A stretch of DNA of 64,000 nt from Eopsaltria australis (taxonomy: Eukaryota > Chordata > Aves > Passeriformes > Petroicidae), in contig JAVTVJ010000015.1 of NCBI GenBank assembly GCA_034509425.1, positions 1 to 64,000 of the forward strand, written 5' to 3'. How positions within the stretch are numbered: position 1 is the stretch's first letter; each line of letters opens with the position of its first letter. Of this stretch, positions 36,551 through 51,100 are shown piece by piece. A model generated the notes under the pieces. The model did not search any database and was not told the DNA's origin. It saw nothing but the letters and a program-made list of their open reading frames with translations. The position numbers and the translations under genes are program-made.

Positions 36551-39500
36551 TATGTTCCTCTCCATTCTCATATTAATAAACCCTATACTTTATTCTAACT
36601 TACCTCTCAAAGAATCTGAAAATGTCTTAGCAATTCAACATTTTGTCAATTTACCTTGCTCTCACAGCTATGGAAATGCACCTTCTTCCTGGCAGAAAGT
36701 CCTGAATTTTCCTTTTTTTTGGGAAATGTGTATCTTCAACCTGAATCTGTCTGGTAGAGATGCAAAATCTTGTTCTCTGAAAAGTGTATTTTAAAATTTT
36801 CTCTTAAAAAAGCCATTGGCTGTAGATTTTAGACAATCTACAACCTTAAACTGTGCTGATCCAAATTCCTAGACTGCTTTTCTGTGATTGCATATTACAT
36901 GTCTTCTGTCCTGTTTTCCCTCACAGTAGTTAAGTGGGAAAATAGGTTTCCATTCAATATGCCAATTTTCTGGGAAATAAAGGGCCCCATCAGAAGCATT
37001 GCTCAGAAACTCCAAAGTTAACTGAGAGGGACACTAATTTCTTGGTCAAATACTGTATTTCTTGGTTTTGTTTACAAAACATATGGTTGTGTAAAATCTC
37101 AATAACAAGTTTCTTCACCAGGTGTAAGTTATTAATACAAGGCAATTTGGCACTATTCAAAGAAGCACTGCAAAGATGAAAAATCATCATTCTTATGTTT
37201 TTTATCTTCTTAACAAATATTGAATTCTTCTGTTTCTATCTAGAGGCAGTCAACTCAAAATAGCCAATGGTATCTAAAATTGTACACTGTGGGAATCACA
37301 GAATCACACAGAATCATGGGAATTATACTCCAGAACTCTGTTCCTAAATGTCTTAACAATACTGAACAGATACTCTTTCCCCTGAAATTACCAGGGCTTT
37401 TTCTTATTATTATGTTCTTGTGTTTTAGCCTCATAGCAAAGCAAATAACTAAGATGGCCATGTTGCTCTTATTGCTTCACATAAAGGTAAATATTGTAAC
37501 TCAAGGCCTTAGGATTTTTTATTTCAAACATAAAATAATGGTGGTGGTGCACAGAGAAAAGCTTAACAACATTTATAGCAGTTTCTTTCACGTTTTGTAT
37601 TTTTGACTGTGCAAGGGTTTTTTGACTCAAGTTCGACCTATTCATCAGTTGCCTGAGCTCCACTTGTATACCTGTGGATCAACCATTTAGTCTACGAGTA
37701 GGGCATTCCTGCAGCTATTCAAGTTAGTCCATCTGGCATTCAAACCAAAACAGGACTTGGATTTGTAGACAGATTACTGCTTCGTCATGTCTGGATAAAT
37801 TCAAAGTTCTGTCTCTAAGAAACATTTTTTGATACAGAGCTACATAAGGCTGTTCACTGTGAAGAATATTTTAAAAGTTTGGGACATACGATGTTTTCAG
37901 ATCTACCTGTAAATACTGGTACAACAAACCCACAGCATCTTCTTTTGATCTGATCATTCCAATTTCTTACACAACCAGATTTTGTTCTTCATCAGTTTCT
38001 GAAAGAAATGTGAGGGAATGAGAAAGGGTGATTCTCATTTCCCCAAGGAGACATCAGAACATGGCCAGGTTGAGTATCCACACCTGGGATCTGGGCAATA
38101 TTCTCATATCACACAGTAAAGTCATTGCCACCAGTAGCCAATTCTGTACTTTTGTCTTTCACAAATCATTTGCTTTCTAAGACTCAGAGTCAACTGCTTT
38201 TATATAAAGTTCTCAGAAAACTTCTCAGTTTCTTTGCAAAGTTGCTCTCAAACACCGAATTATTTACATATTACATCTGTCAAATAAGCAAGTCTACTTC
38301 ATTTTTTTTTCCCTGGTGGAGAAGACAAATATTTTTCATTTTCGTGTGCATTTTTTTTGACCAGTGTAAAAAAGTTTCTTGTGGGGTGCAGGAGTGCTGA
38401 CACATTTAGAACAGCATTTGGCCACTCTGGATGACAGTTTTCATGTTTTGCAAAAGTTATAGCAAGGCACCTCTGCATCTTTTTGCATGCACCATATAAT
38501 GTCCTTTCATATGGCTTTTGAGTCATTATGACTCTGATTTTATTCATGGCCTCTGAAATCTGCCTGTGGATGCTCTCTTAGCTGACTGCTCTCTTCCTGA
38601 TCCCCTTGCCTGTTGGTGTGGCTGTGGATTGGAGTGTCTCTGAGTATTTACCTCAGAACTTCCAGGTGCTGCTCAGCAGCAGAATTAAAAGGTGTAGCAG
38701 TGGTTTTCATTTTCTGGTATGTTCTTGGGCACATCTGTGTGTGTGGTGTGAGTACAGGATGTAGGTGTGTGTACAGAGACAGGTGAAGCACATCAATACA
38801 GTAAAGCTCAGTGGACTTCAGTGTGGGCAGAACTCCAGTGATTATCACACTTTATAGAAGTAGCTCACAAATAACAAAACATATCAAATAGAATATTAAA
38901 AACCTTTCAGCCGTAAAGAAAATGTTCTCTACAGCTCATATTATTCATCACCCAGTCTTCAACAAAAATGGAAATGTAAAACTTTTGAACAAAATGTACC
39001 ATGAGTTAATAAACTGATTAAATATTACCCATATCAGTTAAATTCATTGTAAATTTTCAAGTAGCATGAAAATGCTTGATAGTTTAAAAACATAATAGCA
39101 AAGTGGTGTTTCCTGTGAAGTCTATTATGGGGAAATCTATCTGTCCTAGATGATTTACAAAAGAACACTGGTTTTCACCATTATGCAGACAATTCTATAA
39201 GCAAGACACAAATCCTAGTAACTAAAAGGCATAAAAATGTGCATATGCTAATTCACAGATATAAAATAATCTATATCCACCTCATGTTTATAATTGCCAT
39301 CCAGTTCAGGAAGCCAAGGGCTTTTTCGATTAAAAAAATAGTTTAATTGGGATATTTTTATGTTTTTATTTCACTGAAATGAAGTTTAACCTTAGCTTTA
39401 GAGATCACATCATTCCTTCCACCATAGGCAACTTGAAAAAGAACCATTTTGCAATATGATAATGAAATGAACCTTCTTCCAAAAACACTCTTACACCAGC

Positions 39501-41105
39501 ATTCAACTAAATATTTTTCCTTTTCCTTTCAAACCATATGTTTCCTTTTCTACACCTTCTAAGAGAAAACATGACAATTCTGACTTTGGAAATGAGTATC
39601 ACTTTCTATTCAGTTGTGCGAGCTATTCAGTTGTGAGACATGATTTTCACTGTCATCATAAGCTTGACTCTATTTAAGAAAGGAAAATTGAGGTACTTCA
39701 AATCACGGGTGTCCTGAACATCTGGCAAAGAAAACCAGCCATTGATGGCAACAACACACTCCATGCTAAAAATGTAGTGGCAAAGTGGTGCAGCTGGCAG
39801 TACTGCAGCTGTTTCCTAATCAGCCCTGCTAGTTACCTTGGGGGATTGCTGTGTGCTTTGGAACCACAACACAAAGCTCACATGAGCATCCTAACATGCA
39901 GTGGCTCTGAGAACTGGCTTTATATTTCTAATATGCAGAACACAAAAATATCCCTGCTTGGTTTCCATAACAGTACAAGACACATTCCCATCAGCCCTGG
40001 AAGAGGATTCAAAGTATTTTCAGATGAAGAAAAATGACAATTTAAATTGGCTATTGATGAGATCTCTTTAAATTGTCACAAGCATTAATTTGAGTTCCCT
40101 GTGTCTCATATGCTTACAGTTTTCAGCTTTTATTTCCAAACAATTTAAATTTCTTTAAGAGATCTTCTACAAACATTTAAGTTCTTATTTCTGAAAAGTC
40201 CTTTCTGCACTGAAATTCCTTCATGTTATGCACACCACTTTATTGGTAAATTAATCCTTTTCAACATCCATCCTCACCTTTTATTAAGGCTGCATGCATA
40301 TTTTGATGTCTGCCATGTGCCTTAAGAACTTCCACGATGTTGCAATATTCTACCTATATCCTTCACATATTTAAGGGCTGAATATTCGGAGATACAGAAT
40401 CATTCCTGTCAGATTTTAAATTCTCAGACATTTATTAAACCTACAGAAAACCTTCATGCAGCTACCCCAGTAACAAAAAATATAAATAGCCATACAGTAG
40501 ATGTTTCCAAATGATGATGTATTACTGTGGACATTCTTCATTATGTTACAGCTTGCATGAATTCCTCATTGCCTTCCAATTTTTCATTTTTATAAACAGC
40601 TCTTTGATTTAGAAATGTGCTTCCATCTATGTCACAAAGCATTCATTCTTTGCACTGTACTGAGGGGTTATCAGCCTTCTGGGTTGCACATATTAAAATT
40701 ATGATAATTTTATAGACTCTTACATTACATTTAATGGAGATATGCCATACACTAGATATTTTGGGGCCGAGCAAACAGAGTACAGTGCAACTGACAGCTG
40801 CAGTAATAACAAATGAACTTTCCAAGTGTGCATTTGTGTGTGAGGTGGGGACCATTATGGTTTGTAGTGGTGCCAACCCAAAGATATGTAACCCTTGGGT
40901 AGGAGCACCCCCGCTACAACTGCCACAGTCTCTCTTGTAGGCAATGATTAACAGTGAACCTCTGGAAGGCAGACGTGTAAGTCAGCCTTTGCTGGTTACA
41001 AAGCCAATAAGCTCCTAAAGGCAAATAACATCCATTATCATTAAGATTCTGTCTAAAGAGTGTTATATTAGCTCTGTAAAAACAAGCTGGTGCTCTGTCC
41101 TCTAT

Positions 41106-41165
41106 GTCTGTTAAACTCACTGTCAAGGGTTTAACTCATTTTGTCTGTGTAACTCACTGTCAAGG
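41106..41165. repeat. 37-bp period local duplication
   Basis: GTCTGTTAAACTCACTGTCA (41106) and GTCTGTGTAACTCACTGTCA (41143) are near-identical, and both are followed by AGG. This is a short tandem duplication with no other recognised content. Confidence 0.85.
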
Positions 41166-41450
41166 AGCCTCCAGAAACATTCGAGCAGATTTGAATACAT
41201 ATTGAACTAGAAGTACTAGTAATTAATTTATTTGCAGTTTGTTCTAGTCCTCAACATAGCTGCCAATTTCTTTTAGAATACTTCAGCTGGATGTGTCAGT
41301 CCATCCAGAATCCACTGTCACGATTTCAGCTCTGGTTTCTGTACCAGTAGGACAATTTTCTTTAGTGAAAGATTAAGAAGTTCTGGAACTCACAGGCACC
41401 TCAGCACCTGCTTTCCCCATTTTGCCACTAGGCAAACTCACAAAAAACCA

Positions 41451-41494
41451 CCAAACCTAACCAAACCTAACCAAACCTAACCAAACCAAACCAA
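41451..41494. repeat. 10-bp tandem repeat, CCAAACCTAA unit
   Basis: Three perfect CCAAACCTAA units are followed by CCAAACCAAACCAA. The unit resembles the telomeric CCCTAA strand only loosely, so this is better described as simple sequence. Confidence 0.9.
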
Positions 41495-44400
41495 TCCCAC
41501 AACAAAGCAAGAGGCACAGTGTTCCCTCAGAAATTGCCTCCGTTGCCTCCCGAGGCCTAGCTCGCCATTACACTGGCACCACACTGTGGATATGTGCTAC
41601 CACTGCAAAGCTCTTGTGCTTCTGAAATACATTTTATGCTCTGCGGTAAAATCTTTTTAAAAACATATTTATCCGATGGGATAAAACAATCCAGGGTTTC
41701 GGAAATGCCAGTTGCCACCTGACTTGCTTGTGACAGGCAGGAGGTTGGTGGCTTTTCAGGATGGAGCCTGTGAGGGGTAGGAGGCAGGTGACACCTGCCA
41801 TCAGTCACCTTCCCCACAGCTGACTGAGGGGAGAGAAGGCTCCAAGGAAAATTGAGCAGCTCCTTCTCTCTCTAGTGGTGGAGCCTGGGCCAGCATTTCC
41901 CCAGGAACGAGGCCTCACACTATGACAGGCCTCAGCAGCATCAGCGACAGCCATCCCACACTGGAGAAAAACCAGAGCCACAAGTTTCCAGGGGTGTTTA
42001 CGAAAACACTGTAGGGGCCTGACTTTCAAAACGAAGATTGTTCCAACAAACTGAGAGCTACTCTACATCCATAGCCTTTTCCAGGCACAGCTGAAATCAC
42101 AATGATCCCTAATGTTTATATCACTGGCACATGCTCACTCTCTACCATATTCAGATGTGCATGGGACCATGACCTTGGAATATCCATAAAGTAACTGTCC
42201 ACTCCCTGTAGTCTTTATGTATCTCACAAATAGTATGTGTAAATAGCATAGTGATCTCACCCTGCACACTACCACCCAACAAGAAATCTATCCAGCATGA
42301 GCTGTTTATGAATTACCTTTCTGTCTACGGCTTGTCTTCCTTAGATTTCTCTTATTGACACTATCTTTACATAGGCTCCCTAATGTTAAAGCCTGATCCT
42401 TTAAGATCAAAGTATTTTATTATTTCACTAAAATTTATCAAAATTATTTATTGATCACTGAAAGCTCTTGACAGTCTAAGAATTATCAATCTATTGCAAT
42501 CAAACACCAGATGGCTGCTTGAAATTTAGAAAAATGGTAACTGTCTCAGAACACATATTGTAACTGAGTGATTCACAGGGGTTTTTTTTACCCATTTTCC
42601 AGTGACTGGTCTTGCCAAATGCTGCACCAGCCTTCCTGTGGAACTGCAGGTATGTCAAACATATAATGTTCATACACTGCTTTCTGGTGGACTAGATGTT
42701 TTGATTGATATATGTTCTATATGTCTGAGATCTTATTTCCCAGAGACCCATTTACTCTTGATATTATCCAAATATTGATTTAAATAATGCACTGCAATAA
42801 GTACAACAATAGCCCCCAGGTTGGGAACATCTGATTTACCAATCAATCAGGTATCTCTGCAATTTACAGCTGGAGGGATGGAAATGCAACTAACGCTAAA
42901 GGACATCTCAATGTATGCTGATAAGTGTGTGAGCATTGCCAAATAACTAATTATTTTATCAATTTATGAAGCATAAACTGAAGAATGAACTCTTGATATT
43001 TGAACAATTACTGATCAAAGGAGGAATTTCCTAGGGTGCCACTTTTCCTTTCTTGATGATTCCTTACAGTAAGAGCCTGTCTTTGCAGATTTGGGTGAGT
43101 CACAGAGATTTTTTTCAACATCTGAAGAATTTTTTTTTACATGGACACTGAAGGTGTCTGGGTTGCTTTAAAACCAAAAGTGAATGATGTTGAAATAAGT
43201 AACTTTAGAAAGTGGGTTAAACCACAACAAGTGAAACTTGTTGCTGCCTTGAGCACTCCCTTGCTCAGGGAGTTATAGGAGCAGAACATTAGACATCCAC
43301 AGCTACTCCAGCATCCTGTTCTGGTCAATAGCAAAGGTAGGTGGCTAAAATAAGCAGAAGAGCAGGCAAACATGTATTGATCTCTTCCCAATATGATCCC
43401 ACACTGCTTCCACTGATCTCTTCACAGACCTCTTCACTTGGTCTCATTACAATGCTTTAACTTCTTGCATACACCTTTTGTTTCCTGCTAATGTAGTCAT
43501 ATTCATCAATGCACCTGTCTCATTTCAGCTCAATACCTGTGCCAGGCAACACTCACACAGCCTAATAAACAAACAGCAGCAGGAAGAGGACAAGGAGGAA
43601 GGGGAAGGAGGAAAAGGCTGCACAACATAATGAGGAAAAGCTCTTAACTCATAATTGTTCAATCAGAGGCCCTGTAACAGGATTTAAATATTAAAGCTCA
43701 TTACAATGATATTGATAGAAAGCTGTTCCACCAAAATCCTGCTCCCAAAGGAATCCTGTGATGAATTACAGGGAAAAATGTACTGATTCATCTTCATGTT
43801 CTTATTCCACTTCCAAATCATTGAAATAATTATTACAACTGAAGCAAAATGTTAAAAACCTTTTGGAGGGGGCTGCAGAGAAGAATTATATGCAAACTAT
43901 AATGAACAGAAGGAAATAGTGATATTTTGTTAAAGAGTTATGGTTTGCCTGTCTCCAGACTACTTACTGAAATGCTTCTTTCCAACTAAAAACATAATTT
44001 CTTTCTTATGGAGTAGTAATAATCTTTTATTGCTGTCTGTTTATAAAATAATTATATAAACATAAGCAAAGGAATGATGTTTTAAGTAATATTTCTTTGT
44101 TAATCTATGAACTGCTTAATTTGTCCATGGTGCACACTAGGATAAGGCTCACAGTCTGTTTGGAGATCCTATACCAACATCTAAGAGTGGTCCCAACAAG
44201 AAACTGGCTGAAATAGCAGTTCTTTTCTGCTTACATGTATTCCTTTTCACTGAGTTTTTTAGAGATCATGAAACAGTTATTGTCAATAACAGTAACTATT
44301 GCTCTTACGTTGCAATTTTGGCAAGACGTAGTAAGGACCCAATGGTTAAATAGTGGAAGGCACATATTTTACTTGATGAAAGGAAAAAACAGACTTTCCC

Positions 44401-46730
44401 CACCATTTCTTAATAACCTTGATTTAGCAATACTTGGAAAAAATTATTTGGTGTTTTTGTTTGTAAATTCTCCTTTCTTTTTTACACAGGCATTCCTCAG
44501 GCCAAAAATGTTTTGCTGCTTAAAGAAGGGCAAACAGAATCTATGATTGCAGTCCAAAATAATTTCGTCAGTCAGCAGGGAATAGACTCCTTCCGCTCTT
44601 CCCTCTTGAGATTGCCCTTAAAAGCTGCTTATAGTCCTAACCACTTAAGTAGAAGAAAGATGTAAGTACCCTGAAAGTAATGGAAAGAGCAACAGGGATT
44701 AAAAGGCTGCAGGGATTAATTTACAAAGAACTATTTTTAAGGCACTGCACTTCACAGACGTGATTTCATGCTCTGTGGATGTGTTCCACCATCACCACCA
44801 TCACTGTAGTCCCTCAGGTAAAGCCACTTCTCTTGTCATCATCTGTAACTTGTATGTGATTCTCCCATCAGTTTTTCATCAACTTTTTTTTTTTTTTTCT
44901 GCTTTACTGCATCTCTGAATCGTACAGTATTTGTAGGTCATAAACTTCAAGGTGAGTTACAAATTGATGGAACTACAGGGCAAGGTTCACTTGTGAAAAA
45001 GGACTTGACTACTTCAGAAACTCCTGACACAGACATACATTTGACTGTGATACGGCCTCCCAAAGGAAGCAGCGCAAATTTTACAATTCAAAGTATTTTA
45101 AATAAGACCAGACAATACTTTAAGGAAGGTACTCTAGCTATTTACATTATGTAGTATCCTTCACAGCCTGGTCTCAGAGTGCTGCACTAATAACTAAAAT
45201 ATAAAATTATCAGTGCTTATTCTTCAGGGAATCTTTACTTTTCTCTTAAGTGCCAACATACAGACTGAGGAGTGAATTTCATAACTTAATTCACAGCACA
45301 GGGTTGCCACATGCCCATCTCCAACTAACCTGAGTTAATAACTGAAGCAAAGCAAACACAGAACCCTGCAGCTTCACACCTTGATGCACTGCCCCCAGGA
45401 ACATAACCAAAGAGCAGCTTAGTGGAGACTGCTCTGCAGACATGGCTCAGTATCTTAAATGTGAATGAAGCAAACTGTGAAATCAGTATGTCCTCTGATG
45501 GCAAACCAAAGAAAAACAGCAGGACTAATGGGACAAATCTGGTAATAGAGAAACTGTTGTATTTTGACTGAAGATGCATCTAAGACACTCTGCAAAGCTG
45601 AAATGTAATAAATAAGCATTACAGCTACATACAATAAACCCTGAAGGAGTTCTTTTTAGGGTTACTGCTCTTTCTTGGGAAATTAGCTCAGCACTGTGTG
45701 GTTTTGTAGCCTGTAAAAGAAGGCATTTTTTAGGAATGGACTTACGCATCAAAAATCTGAAAATCATAAGAAAAAAAACCCAAACATTTTGTTCTTGGTG
45801 GTATAGGGAATAACACATGATTGAATTATGGGCAAAGGGACCACCTGGTCTGATTTTTTCTGTTTGTTTGACTGATATAATGAATTTACTCTTTGACTTT
45901 AACCAGTATCACTTCAGGTACATGCTTATTTGAAAGCAAGGAGCACAAAGTGAATTCTCACTGGAACACAAGGTGAATTCTTCAGACCCTGCTTTTAAAT
46001 CAGTAACCATGGAAAGTCTGTCATAGACAATGTCCAACATGCAGAGGCTTCATGAAGATGCCATAATTACAGGTAACCAGAGCTGGTCACTCTTTAGCAG
46101 TATAAAACTGTACAAAGAGCTATTGAAAAACATTATTAATGTATTTTGGTACTGGTGCTGATCTTCTTTTGTCTTTCCTCATGAAGACGACTAAGACCAA
46201 ACTGAGGAGAAAAGAGCAGAGTGAGGAAGTGCAGTGGGTTTTACTCTTCTTGCAAACTCATACTGCTGCACATTTTATGATCAGTTTGTTATTTTGCTCC
46301 ATCCAGGACTGCATTCCCAGAATGGTAACTAAAGGAGGAGAGAAACAGAGCATAGGTGGCAGCTGATGCCTCCATAAGCTTTACTTCTGTGACTCTGCCC
46401 ATGACCTGTTGACAATACCATACAAAGAAAATTGTTGATAAGAAAAGCATGAAGCGCTGAAATGGGCAACCCCAGGAGAAGCTTTTTCTGTTCAGCATTT
46501 CAAAGAGCACTTTTAAAAATCACAGACGAACTTCCACCCTGCTGATGACAAGTAATGAATGTCAAGAAAATCACCGACATTATGTTGTCAGAAAAGGGGA
46601 CCTCTCTCCCCTTGGTCTTCAGAGGCCTTGACTGTTGGCTGAGCTGATGCCATTCCCTGTGGTAGCACTGCTTTAGCACAGTTTAAACAGGCAATGACCC
46701 ATCTGGATCTTGAGAATCCATTGCAACACT

Positions 46731-47315
46731 TGTCATGGTTTAACTCTGGCTTACAAACAAGCACCAACAGCTTCCCCCCCCCTCCCCCACTGGAATGGGG
46801 AGAGAAACAGAAAAGTAGAAGTGAGAAAATTCTTGGGTTGAGATAATGACAGTTTAACAGGTAAAGCAAATGCCACACACGCAAGCAAAGCAAAACACGG
46901 AATTCGTTCACCGCTTCCCATGGGCAGGTGGGTGCTCAGCCATCTCCAGGAAGGCAGGGCTCCATCTTGTTTGGCAGTTGCTTGGGAAAACAAATGCCAT
47001 CACTCCAAACATGCCCCCTTTCCTTCCTCTTCCCCCAGGTTTTATTGCTAAACATGACACCATATGGTATGGAATATCCTGTGGTCAGCTGGGGTAAGCA
47101 GGCCAACTGTACCACTTTTCAGATTCCTGTGTCCTGTCAGTGTCCTCACTGGTGGGGTTGTATGACAAGCATAAAAGGCCTTGATGCTGCACAAGTACTG
47201 CTCAGCAGTAACAAAAACATTTCTGTATTATCAACCTGCTTTTCAGCTCAAATCCAAAACATAGCCCTATACTAGCTACTGTAAATAGTTAAATAAAGAC
47301 TACCCAGTCATCACA
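46731..47315 (-). mobile_element. Second solo LTR of the same ERVL-like family, inverted
   Basis: The left edge TGTCATGGTTTAAC is the exact reverse complement of the last 14 bases of the LTR at 11668-12238. Similarity then continues through the whole element, including the reversed TATA-region motif near 47175 and the AAAACATAG segment near 47256. The right edge is blurred, about 47310-47320. This copy is more diverged than the first and has a poly-C run near 46775. No internal retroviral genes are seen. Confidence 0.8.
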
Positions 47316-48019
47316 AATATAAAAATGCCAGTCAGTTTTTCCCCACATGGCATGTGGACATCGAGACACCTATTACACTGTTGCCACCATCACACACCAT
47401 TGTGGATGTAGCAAAAGTTCAGTGCTCACAGCATGCATGGCTGGACCCCCACACCCTCCAGATTTTGGAGAGTAAAAGTCTCCAAAGTTTACAGAGCAGA
47501 ACTTCCCTCCTCAGAGGAGGAGGTCATGTAGACCATGAATCCTAAATTAGATATCTCAATCAAGTGAGAAACCCACATCCTAAAAACACCTTTTGTTGAC
47601 TACAAAAAATTCCTAAGGAAACGCTTAGTTGCAGGAGCCTGTGCTGTATATTTCTACAACTTCTGTAAGACCATCACCATAGATGCACAAAAAAATTATA
47701 GTTGAATGAACAGCCTTGAAAGCCCTTGCTAATGAACAAGTATTAGTTTACCTGTGGTCTCTGATGTGAGCAAACAGAGCTGTGTGAAATCACTCTTCTG
47801 TGAAAATCTGATGCTCAGACATGGGCAAAATTCAAAACCTGTGATGTTTCACTCTCCCCCTTTCCATGAGGTTACACAAGATCTCCAGAACTACAAGGTT
47901 AACAACTGATTCTAGAGAGCAGTCATAAATAAAATAACTTATAACTTGAAAGTACAATAAATGACAGTTCGATAAAAGCAGGGATTTTAATATATATGAT
48001 CACAATTTTTGCCACTCTA

Positions 48020-48140
48020 TCTCTAACACATCCCACCAGAGAGGAGCCTGGGGTTGTGCAAGGACTTGGCAGTGGATGCTGACCAAAGAGATATTCCATA
48101 CAACACGGCGTCATGCTCAGTACATTACATAGAGAGGATA
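48020..48140 (+). mobile_element. LTR fragment, same ERVL-like family
   Basis: About 120 bp resembles the middle of the LTR at 11668-12238: a CCCACCAG-like start, then GACCAAAGAGATATTCC, then GTCATGCTCAG just before the TATA position. Both ends of the LTR are missing. It lies 0.7 kb from the inverted solo LTR and in the opposite orientation, so it is an independent insertion or a rearranged piece. Confidence 0.6.
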
Positions 48141-51100
48141 CACCCATATGCTACATAGAAAACACAGAAAAAGAGAACTTTGTTAATACTTAGAAGGACT
48201 TTGTCGTAAAAGCAGTAGAAGCATATTGATAGCTGAGGGTAATCTATGACTGATTGGGTCATTCTGACTACGCAGTTAACCTTTCAAGAGGAAACACAAT
48301 TCTTTTCTTGAAAAATTATGGTGCACATCAGACAGCATCCAACTATGATGCACAGTTTGTTATGCCACTTTCAGTAATATTTGTCCATCTATTTTGTTAC
48401 CTTCTCTGCCTGCTTCCTTGGCAACAGGATAATATCTTATGAGCCATGATCATAAACAGAAATTATAACTTCTGATTCTTTGGGCTAAGGGGCATTAGCC
48501 AACAGATGAATGATGGTCCCATTGGGCTGGTTTTTAGCAGAGGCTGGTAAAAAAGTGGTATACTAGGGCAGAACTGCCCTGTGCTTGTCCTTGATGGGGA
48601 AAAGGCACCTCTCACTCAAAAACTCACAGCTAGCCAGATACTATAGTGATATCAAGACTTATTTTTAATCTTTTTAAATCCAAGCAGGTTAAAATGCCTC
48701 CAGTCTTCCTCCAGTCTCCTCCTTTGTCTGCAGCCATGGGTTGGCAGGCCACAGGGTATGACAAGGCACAGTACTGCACTCCCTGGGGCTTAGTTTTACA
48801 TCTTTGATCACCAGAGGCCAGAATAAGACAGAGTCTCCATCAATCCTGCTCATGATGCAATATTCACATCTTCCATTCCTGATTTTCCATATTTTTTTCC
48901 CATATGTTTTTGTGAAATGGTCCAGGTAACGTGCTTATAAGCAAACCTAATTTGTCCATAGGTAAACAGTTTAAAATTGCTGAGGGGACTGATTCCTCTG
49001 CATTAGCAGAACATGGAGAACTGTTTAAAAAACACTAAGCAGGCACCCCAGCTTCTTGTGTTCCCCTCATTATTCTAATTACATGGAATGGGAAAGGGAC
49101 TGATAATTTACTCACAGAAGCCAAAAACTATTACTTGTCCCAGTTAAAATATCAAATTATTCTCTACCATTAAAAGGAGGAGACAAGTTTTTGAAGATGG
49201 AATGCTTTGGCTCAAAAAACCTGCAGATCCTGAGTACATTTTTTCATTTCAGTGGCATTTAAATGAAAGTGGAAGATCTTAATTTAACCATTAGAGGTCA
49301 GTAAATCCCAGGTTATCCAGCTGTTTGTTGAACTAAATTTTGAAAAAAAAATAGAAACAAGATAAAAATAATCACAGCATCTCAGGACAGTTGGCCAAAA
49401 TGCTGGTTGAAATAGTCTTGGAATAGAAATTGTAAGAGTAAAATTGTAGTTTTCAGCTGACTATGAGCACAGATGAAAAATGGTACGCATCCTCCAGAAT
49501 TTGTCGGTGTGCTCTTTGTAAGCATTATTTCAACAAAGATTAAAGCAAATGACTGTCCAATATAAGATGCAGAATCAATCCAGGGAGCAGAGGGCTGGAA
49601 CTAGAGAACTGGAACTCATACATGGGCATGTAACTACTGCACTGTGCAGCACAATTACATTCTTGTATGCTGTTACTCTCTCAGCCCAGGGAATTGTCCT
49701 TCCTGCTGTGCAGCAGCTCAGCTGCAGTGAGAAAGGTGTAAGGCAATAATGACTTCTGCACACATACTGATCAACAGAAAAGTTATATTATTCTTCTAAT
49801 ATTACTGCCACTAACAGGAAATTGTCCCAATCTAAATAGAGTAACTGCACAGTATTTAATAATGTCTGATCCTAATCATTGCAACTTAAATAATGTATCT
49901 TTTGACCAGCTGAAACTAAGTTGGCTTTCTGATCCCCCACTAGAGAAAAACTTGGGTTCATTTCTAACCTGAACCTGCTCCCTCCAAAGAGTTTTTGCTA
50001 TCTGATTTTCTATTAGCCTGTCTGAAGATAACTTGATGTATACTACCTCTGATGATTCCTCAAATTTGGCAAACAACTCTTCACATTTTAATGTTCCTGG
50101 GTGCCCAGGTGCTAACCTGCAGTTTGGAGGTATATCCCGGCTCCATGCAAGCACATCCCTCTGGACCATGCAGTTTGTCCTCACAGATTGCAATGTTACC
50201 TGATACAAACCTTGATGCCTAACTTCCCAGGTATTTTAAAGAGGGAGAATGGAAGCACCAGTCTGATGAAGTGCATTCCCTGATATGCATTTAATCTCAT
50301 TGTGGGCAGTGCCAGGAGAGGAGGCAGACATGTGTCTTTTAATCATTTACAGGAAGACTATTAGGCTGCCAATGTGATGTCCCTGTCAAAAAGACAAAAG
50401 CCAACCTGAACGGAATATTCTTGGTGAAAAAAAGTGTTTTCAACACAGTATTAAAGCCAAGGTGAAACTTGTCCAGAGTTGCCTGCAGTCCTGTGTCAGA
50501 CAGTCAGATGTCCAGGTGAGGTAGCCCACTGAAATGATGAATAGACATAGAGCAACAGTGATGATCAAAAGAAAAACAGTAGCTGAAACAGAACATTTGT
50601 CTAGACCAGCAAAATAATGGCTGGGGGTAGTTGTGACAGTTGACTAAAAATATGCTGAGGGGTGTGTGTAGAGGAGGGAGACAAGCTATTCAGGATGAAG
50701 AACACACTTGGCTAAGAAAGAGATGGATATAAATTGCCTGTAAATAAAATTTTGGCCGGAACTCAGGAAAAGATTTCCAGATCTCTCAAATACCTCTATT
50801 TCTTTTGGGCAACAAAAGATTAAATTTAGATCTTTGATAATTTAAAAAAATGACAAGACATGACTGCCCATGACAGTAGGCAACTGAAATTGGTGACCCA
50901 GCAGGCCTGTACATTCATTTCCTAGGCAGATTCCTTTAAAACTGCTTTACAGTCTCAAATAATGGCTCCATAGGGTCAAGTTTTACTAAGAGAATCTCTT
51001 GAAGTGATGAAATTAAAGCTTCCAGCTCCTAATTGACAAGTGATTGCCAAGGCCTGCATGCAAAAGACCATGAGATGACAGCTTGTAGGTCATGAGAGCT

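Larger units (their letters stand above)
19346..46730. other. Long gene-poor 3' flank of AVPR1A
   Basis: Over about 27 kb no exon with recognisable homology is seen on either strand. The largest open frame (26808-27260, minus, 150 codons) has low-complexity chance features and overlaps a 101-codon frame on the other strand. Short simple repeats, a hairpin and an old tandem array are listed separately. Distal AVPR1A enhancers could lie here but none can be proven from sequence alone. Confidence 0.65.

Noticed and set aside
37295..37320. AATCACAGAATCACACAGAATC, like a reversed CR1 3' terminal repeat
   Set aside because: The following sequence has no CR1 similarity, and 26 bases of simple repeat are not enough to call an insertion.
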